Of a stretch of 64,000 bases of DNA, positions 60,410-64,000 are shown piece after piece. The position numbers were made by a program, and so were the translations under genes. The notes beneath the pieces were generated by a model. It made no database searches and had not been told where the DNA came from. It worked only from the letters and a program-made list of their open reading frames with translations. This DNA is from Flavobacteriales bacterium (GTDB lineage Bacteria; Bacteroidota; Bacteroidia; Flavobacteriales; Flavobacteriaceae), in NCBI GenBank assembly GCA_003331305.1, contig QOQB01000007.1:1-64000 (forward strand), written 5' to 3'. Positions within the stretch are counted from its first letter, which is position 1. Each line of letters opens with the position of its first letter.

Positions 60410-62286
60410 AAATAGGTAGCCTTGTCCGTGTATTGTACGGGCGGGTTTAATAGCGTTCCATCAGGGAGCATCAGCACGTAATAGGGCTGCGACACCGACT
60501 TAAAATTTAACGCCTGAAATGTTGACCACTTCTGCCCTACTGTTTTCAGTGTTCGGTTGCTACCGTCGGCATAGGTAACGGTTTGTTGGTCTGCCTCAGC
60601 TAAGGGCGTTCTATCGTCCACATACAGTGAAATCAGCACTACCTCGTCTCGTAGCAGTTCAAACACTTCTGGCTGTGTCCAAATATTTTCTTCCACCTTA
60701 CGGCAGTTTACACACGCCCAACCTGTAAAATCCAATAAAATAGGTTTTTGTTGTGCTATGGCAGCCGCCTTACCCGATTCAAAATCTTTATAGCAATCCA
60801 ATCCTAAGGGGCAATCCGAATCGGTTTGATAAACCGAATAAAAGGTTGGCGGTGGAAAACCGCTTAAGGCACGTAATGGCGTGTTTTGATTCGGTAAGAT
60901 TCCTTGTGCCAAATAGCCCACAAATACCAACACGCCAACACCCAATACTTTTTGGAGCGTTCCGCTTTTTTTGGGTTTGGCATGTAAAAACGACAATCCG
61001 CCCAATAAGAAAACCGCCCAAAGCAACAGGAGTAGCATCCAAATGCCGATAAATAGTTCGCGTGGCATCAAGCCCCAACTTTGTACCATATCAGCGTTGG
61101 AAAGGAATTTTAATGCCAATGCCAATTCAATAAATCCAAGGGAAACTTTTACATTGTGTAACCATCCACCCGATTTGGGAAGCTTGCTGAGTATGTTTGG
61201 AAAAAAGGATAGGAACCCAAACGGAAACGCCAATGCCGTTCCAAAGCCAAGCATACCTGCGGTAAGTTGCATGGCACCGCCATCTGCGGTAAGCGAACCC
61301 ACCAACAACGAACCTAAAATTGGTCCTGTACACGAAAATGACACCAATGCTAGAGTTACTGCCATAAAGAAAATGCCCACGTAATTTGATTTGGAGGAAG
61401 CCTCATCTGACATAGACGACCACGATGTGGGAAGCGTTAAATCGAATAGTCCATAAAACGAGAGTGCAAACAGCAAAAAGACAGCAAAAAATACCATGTT
61501 TAGCACCACATTTGTAGCAATGGAGTTTAGTACTTCGGGGCGTAACTGATCTAAAAAATGAAACGGCAAACTGAGAAGCACATAAATACCAATAATAGAA
61601 AAGGTATAGGCCAACGAACGTCGAATTCCCTCAGAACGACTACCACTACTCTTTGAAAAATAAGAAACCGTAAGCGGAATCAGCGGGAAAACGCAGGGCG
61701 TAAGCAAGGCCAAAAATCCACCCAATAATCCCAAAACAAAAATGCCCCACCACGAACTGTTTTTGGTAGCCACAGAGGCTTCCAAAAGTTCAGTGTTATT
61801 TAAATCAAGCACAAGGCTGTTATTCTCAATTTCAATATTGGTAAGGTCTCGATCTGTGGCGTTTACCAAAGTGCCATCTGTTGGAATAACCAGGTTTTCT
61901 TCTCTAAAAATACAAATGGCATCGTCACAAGCTTGATATTCTATGGTTAGGCTTATTTCCTTTTCATCTGTCTGAACAGCTTGTACCAGCATGGCTTTGT
62001 CAGTAAAATAGGACAATTCCATGTCAAAAATGGGATCAAATCCTGTTTTGGACGTGGTGCCTTGAAGTTCGCCAATAGCTGTGGCATTTTCCCAGTTTAA
62101 CAGTGTGGGTAATGGTCCGCCGTCAGGCAAATCGGTACTGTAGAGTTTCCAGTTTTCTGCAATTGTAGCACTTAAGACTACGTCGTAGGTGCTCGCGTCC
62201 GATTGGCGTGCTTGCGCACTCCATTGTACTGTGTTTTGCGCCCAAAGGCATTGTGCAATTAATAGGAAGATATATAAGGGTTTCAT
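60337..62286 (-). CDS. dsbD: Thiol:disulfide interchange protein DsbD
   Basis: This is a 649-residue protein. The N-terminal periplasmic domain has a signal peptide (IFLLIAQCLWAQ) and the redox motif YQACDDAICIF. The central domain has about eight helices with the two conserved cysteines in LTPCVFPLIPLTVSYFSK and FSCTGPILGSLLVGSL. The C-terminal thioredoxin domain has GWACVNCRKVEEN, Cys525 and Cys528. It moves electrons from cytoplasmic thioredoxin to periplasmic partners. The C-terminus extends ~20 residues past the usual end, within repeat B. tilS overlaps its start by 4 bp. Confidence 0.94.
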   Translation of the reverse strand: MKPLYIFLLIAQCLWAQNTVQWSAQARQSDASTYDVVLSATIAENWKLYSTDLPDGGPLPTLLNWENATAIGELQGTTSKTGFDPIFDMELSYFTDKAMLVQAVQTDEKEISLTIEYQACDDAICIFREENLVIPTDGTLVNATDRDLTNIEIENNSLVLDLNNTELLEASVATKNSSWWGIFVLGLLGGFLALLTPCVFPLIPLTVSYFSKSSGSRSEGIRRSLAYTFSIIGIYVLLSLPFHFLDQLRPEVLNSIATNVVLNMVFFAVFLLFALSFYGLFDLTLPTSWSSMSDEASSKSNYVGIFFMAVTLALVSFSCTGPILGSLLVGSLTADGGAMQLTAGMLGFGTALAFPFGFLSFFPNILSKLPKSGGWLHNVKVSLGFIELALALKFLSNADMVQSWGLMPRELFIGIWMLLLLLWAVFLLGGLSFLHAKPKKSGTLQKVLGVGVLVFVGYLAQGILPNQNTPLRALSGFPPPTFYSVYQTDSDCPLGLDCYKDFESGKAAAIAQQKPILLDFTGWACVNCRKVEENIWTQPEVFELLRDEVVLISLYVDDRTPLAEADQQTVTYADGSNRTLKTVGQKWSTFQALNFKSVSQPYYVLMLPDGTLLNPPVQYTDKATYLAWLKEGIAASTSRQPLVPVFNIE

Positions 62287-63569
62287 ACTATTTCGATTTG
62301 GAGGGTGTTAGATAGGTCATCAGCTAGGTATCTACGGTCTAGTCGTTTACCGATGACCCAAATTACGTTTTTTTCATTACATAAGAGCCATTGATTTTTC
62401 TTTTCAGCAGCAGACATTTTTTCGTCCTTAAAAAATTTAGAGAGCTTCTTTTTGCCTTTCATCCCTGTTGGATAAAACAAATCCCCTGTATTCCAACGAC
62501 GTAAAACCAACGGGAAAGTCAATTTTGAGGCATTTACCAAAACACAATTTGCAGTAGTTTTTGAACCTGCATTTGGTGTAGAAAACTCCAATTTTACAGG
62601 AAATTCAATCCCATTTTCAGGAACCATATACACTTCATCTGTAGCATCATTAAGATTTGATTGTACAGACAACACCAAATGGTCGCGCTCTCGAAGTAAT
62701 TCGTGTGTGGCACTCACGCATTTTTTTCCAGCATGTTTAGTCAACAATTTCTCTACTTCAACAGCATCAAAACCATAGAGAGCGAACAAATGATGTAACC
62801 AAAATCGTTTGGGCTGTAAGTCTTGAATGGATATCAATGGAATCCTAATTCCATCTGGCGCATTTTCCCATGCTTTTTTAATCTCGTTTACTTGTGCTGA
62901 AATAGCATCAAAAGTCTCTTGTAAGTGCTGAACAGACTCAAGAGTATTGGCAGCAGTTTGTGATGATAGCGCTAAAAACGATGGCATGACGTTATGCCTA
63001 ATGTTGTTTCGTAAATATTTTGTTGAATTATTAGATACGTCTTCACGCCATTTAAGCGTATTGGTCTTAGCGTAAACCACTAATTCTTCCTTAAAAAAGG
63101 GCAACAATGGACGAATTAAAAAGTCGTTTTTTGTACGAATTCCACTCAATCCTTCTACCCCGCTCCCTCTTGAAAGACGCATAAATAGCGTTTCCAGTTG
63201 ATCATCAGCGTGGTGTGCGGTGAGCACCGCATCATACTGGTGTTCCGACACCAATTCTTCAAACCAAGCATAGCGCAGATTCCTGGCTTTTTCTTGAATA
63301 CCAGATGCGTCAGGTTTTATAGGCTTTATTGCCGTATGCAAATTCACACGCAATATTTTTGCCGTTTCTGAAACTAAAGATTCATCTAAATCGCTATCTG
63401 CACCACGAAGTTTATAATTCACATGTGCCATATCAAAAGTATACCCGCATTTGGATAACAAATGCGCCAACACCACACTGTCAACGCCTCCACTTACCGC
63501 AAGCAGTAGCTTTGGATTAGAAGTAAAATCCAATACAGACGCAATATGCTGTTTAAACTTTTGTTCCAT
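62283..63569 (-). CDS. tilS: tRNA(Ile)-lysidine synthase
   Basis: This 428-residue enzyme changes C34 of the tRNA-Ile that reads AUA to lysidine, using ATP and lysine. The PP-loop SGGVDS is at 26-31. AHHADDQLETLFMRLSRGSG and NLRYAWFEELV follow. The C-terminal domain has LVLRRWNTGDLFYPTGMKGKKKLSKFFKDEKM (split at PTGM). It overlaps pabB by 17 bp and dsbD by 4 bp. Confidence 0.95.
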   Translation of the reverse strand: MEQKFKQHIASVLDFTSNPKLLLAVSGGVDSVVLAHLLSKCGYTFDMAHVNYKLRGADSDLDESLVSETAKILRVNLHTAIKPIKPDASGIQEKARNLRYAWFEELVSEHQYDAVLTAHHADDQLETLFMRLSRGSGVEGLSGIRTKNDFLIRPLLPFFKEELVVYAKTNTLKWREDVSNNSTKYLRNNIRHNVMPSFLALSSQTAANTLESVQHLQETFDAISAQVNEIKKAWENAPDGIRIPLISIQDLQPKRFWLHHLFALYGFDAVEVEKLLTKHAGKKCVSATHELLRERDHLVLSVQSNLNDATDEVYMVPENGIEFPVKLEFSTPNAGSKTTANCVLVNASKLTFPLVLRRWNTGDLFYPTGMKGKKKLSKFFKDEKMSAAEKKNQWLLCNEKNVIWVIGKRLDRRYLADDLSNTLQIEIV

Positions 63570-64000
63570 GGCTCATTTGCGTGGCAACTTTATTTGCCAA
63601 AACGCGTTTAATTGCCTCTACCTTTAGCTGGCATTCTTCGTACTCTTGCTCCACATTGGCAGCAGCAGTAAGCGCACTTCCTACATGCGTAGAAAGGTAT
63701 TGTTGTTGTGCATCATAAATCAAACTACGAATAACAACGTTAAAATCGAAATCGCCATTTGGAGCAAAATATCCAACGGCGCCGCTGTATAAACTACGTT
63801 GGCTAACTTCGTGTCTATTGATGAGTTCCATAGCACGCTGCTTGGGCGCACCCGTCATGCTGCCCATAGGAAAACAAGCATCAATAATGTCCAATGAGTG
63901 TGTGTTTTCAGAACAAGAGGCAACCACTGTAGAAATCATTTGATGCACTTGCGAAAAAGGATATACAGCACATTGTTCTGCAACGGAAACAGAACCTTTA
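63553..64000 (-). CDS. pabB: Aminodeoxychorismate synthase component I-like, C-terminal part (5' end outside window)
   Basis: The frame is open to the right edge. The visible ~148 residues are the end of the chorismate-binding domain: VSVAEQCAVYPFSQVHQMIS, CFPMGSMTGAPKQRAMELI, RSLYSGAVGYFAPNGDFDFNVVIRSL (split at GDFD) and the VGSALTAAANVEQEYEECQLK region. The 'FPMGSMTGAPK' form and the neighbour tilS point to PabB (para-aminobenzoate for folate) rather than anthranilate synthase, but both share this domain. Confidence 0.82.
   Translation of the reverse strand, partial: KGSVSVAEQCAVYPFSQVHQMISTVVASCSENTHSLDIIDACFPMGSMTGAPKQRAMELINRHEVSQRSLYSGAVGYFAPNGDFDFNVVIRSLIYDAQQQYLSTHVGSALTAAANVEQEYEECQLKVEAIKRVLANKVATQMSHGTKV

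Overview
The window looks like chromosomal core sequence from a member of the Bacteroidota, most likely a marine Flavobacteriaceae. The evidence is the TAnnTTTG-type -7 promoter elements, the near absence of Shine-Dalgarno sequences, a TonB-dependent receptor, YfhO and OmpA lipoproteins, and family-typical versions of UvrA, MnmE, class II ketol-acid reductoisomerase and a GapN-type dehydrogenase. The genome is very compact. No gap between genes exceeds 300 bp, many genes overlap by 1-17 bp, and several convergent pairs overlap at their 3' ends. I see no rRNA, tRNA, CRISPR array, transposase or phage gene. The only RNA gene is the small SRP RNA (ffs).

Layout. 1-2.4 kb: the end of a TonB-dependent receptor, then folE and msrA on the minus strand. 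2.5-5.9 kb: lolD, a DUF2400 protein, a dihydroorotase-like protein that has lost its metal ligands, and an esterase. 6-13.1 kb: a small membrane protein, an MBL-fold hydrolase, a 478-residue conserved protein of unknown function, bcp, nth, a 45-residue microprotein, an ECF sigma factor and uvrA. 13.1-18.2 kb: an overlapping flippase, glycosyltransferase and YfhO operon for surface glycans. 18.3-21.9 kb: an outer-membrane protein, an acetyltransferase-like protein and mnmE. 22-24.9 kb: a short stretch of small secreted and membrane proteins plus an OmpA lipoprotein. 24.9-32.8 kb: uvrD, recG, pheT and two small proteins. 32.7-36 kb: an ABC-F ATPase, fructose-6-phosphate aldolase or transaldolase, a short-chain dehydrogenase and ffs. 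36.1-45.1 kb: glutaminyl cyclase, a beta-helix lipoprotein, glyA, smpB, pcm, an oxidoreductase, a YggS protein, an exonuclease/GIY-YIG fusion and miaA. 45.1-49.1 kb: purC, phoH, SAM hydroxide adenosyltransferase and dnaN. 49.1-57.4 kb: the branched-chain amino-acid operon ilvD-ilvB-ilvN-ilvC-ilvA, ending in gapN. 57.6-64 kb: ALDH3, a truncated yifB remnant, flavin reductase, a globin segment between two imperfect direct repeats, dsbD, tilS and the end of pabB.

Main themes are translation and tRNA modification (mnmE, pheT, smpB, miaA, tilS, ffs), DNA replication and repair (nth, uvrA, uvrD, recG, dnaN, the exonuclease/GIY-YIG protein), redox repair (msrA, bcp, dsbD) and valine/isoleucine synthesis.

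I found no large undescribed multigene system. The signals most worth a second look are these. A 568-bp globin-bearing segment sits between two 73-bp copies of a convergent gene overlap. The -7 elements of several promoters lie about 5 nt from the start codon, which suggests leaderless mRNAs, and ffs serves as an internal calibrator. msrA has no ordinary start codon before its catalytic cysteine. The dihydroorotase-like protein lacks its zinc ligands. yifB is truncated into the end of ALDH3. Several microproteins are missed by length cut-offs.
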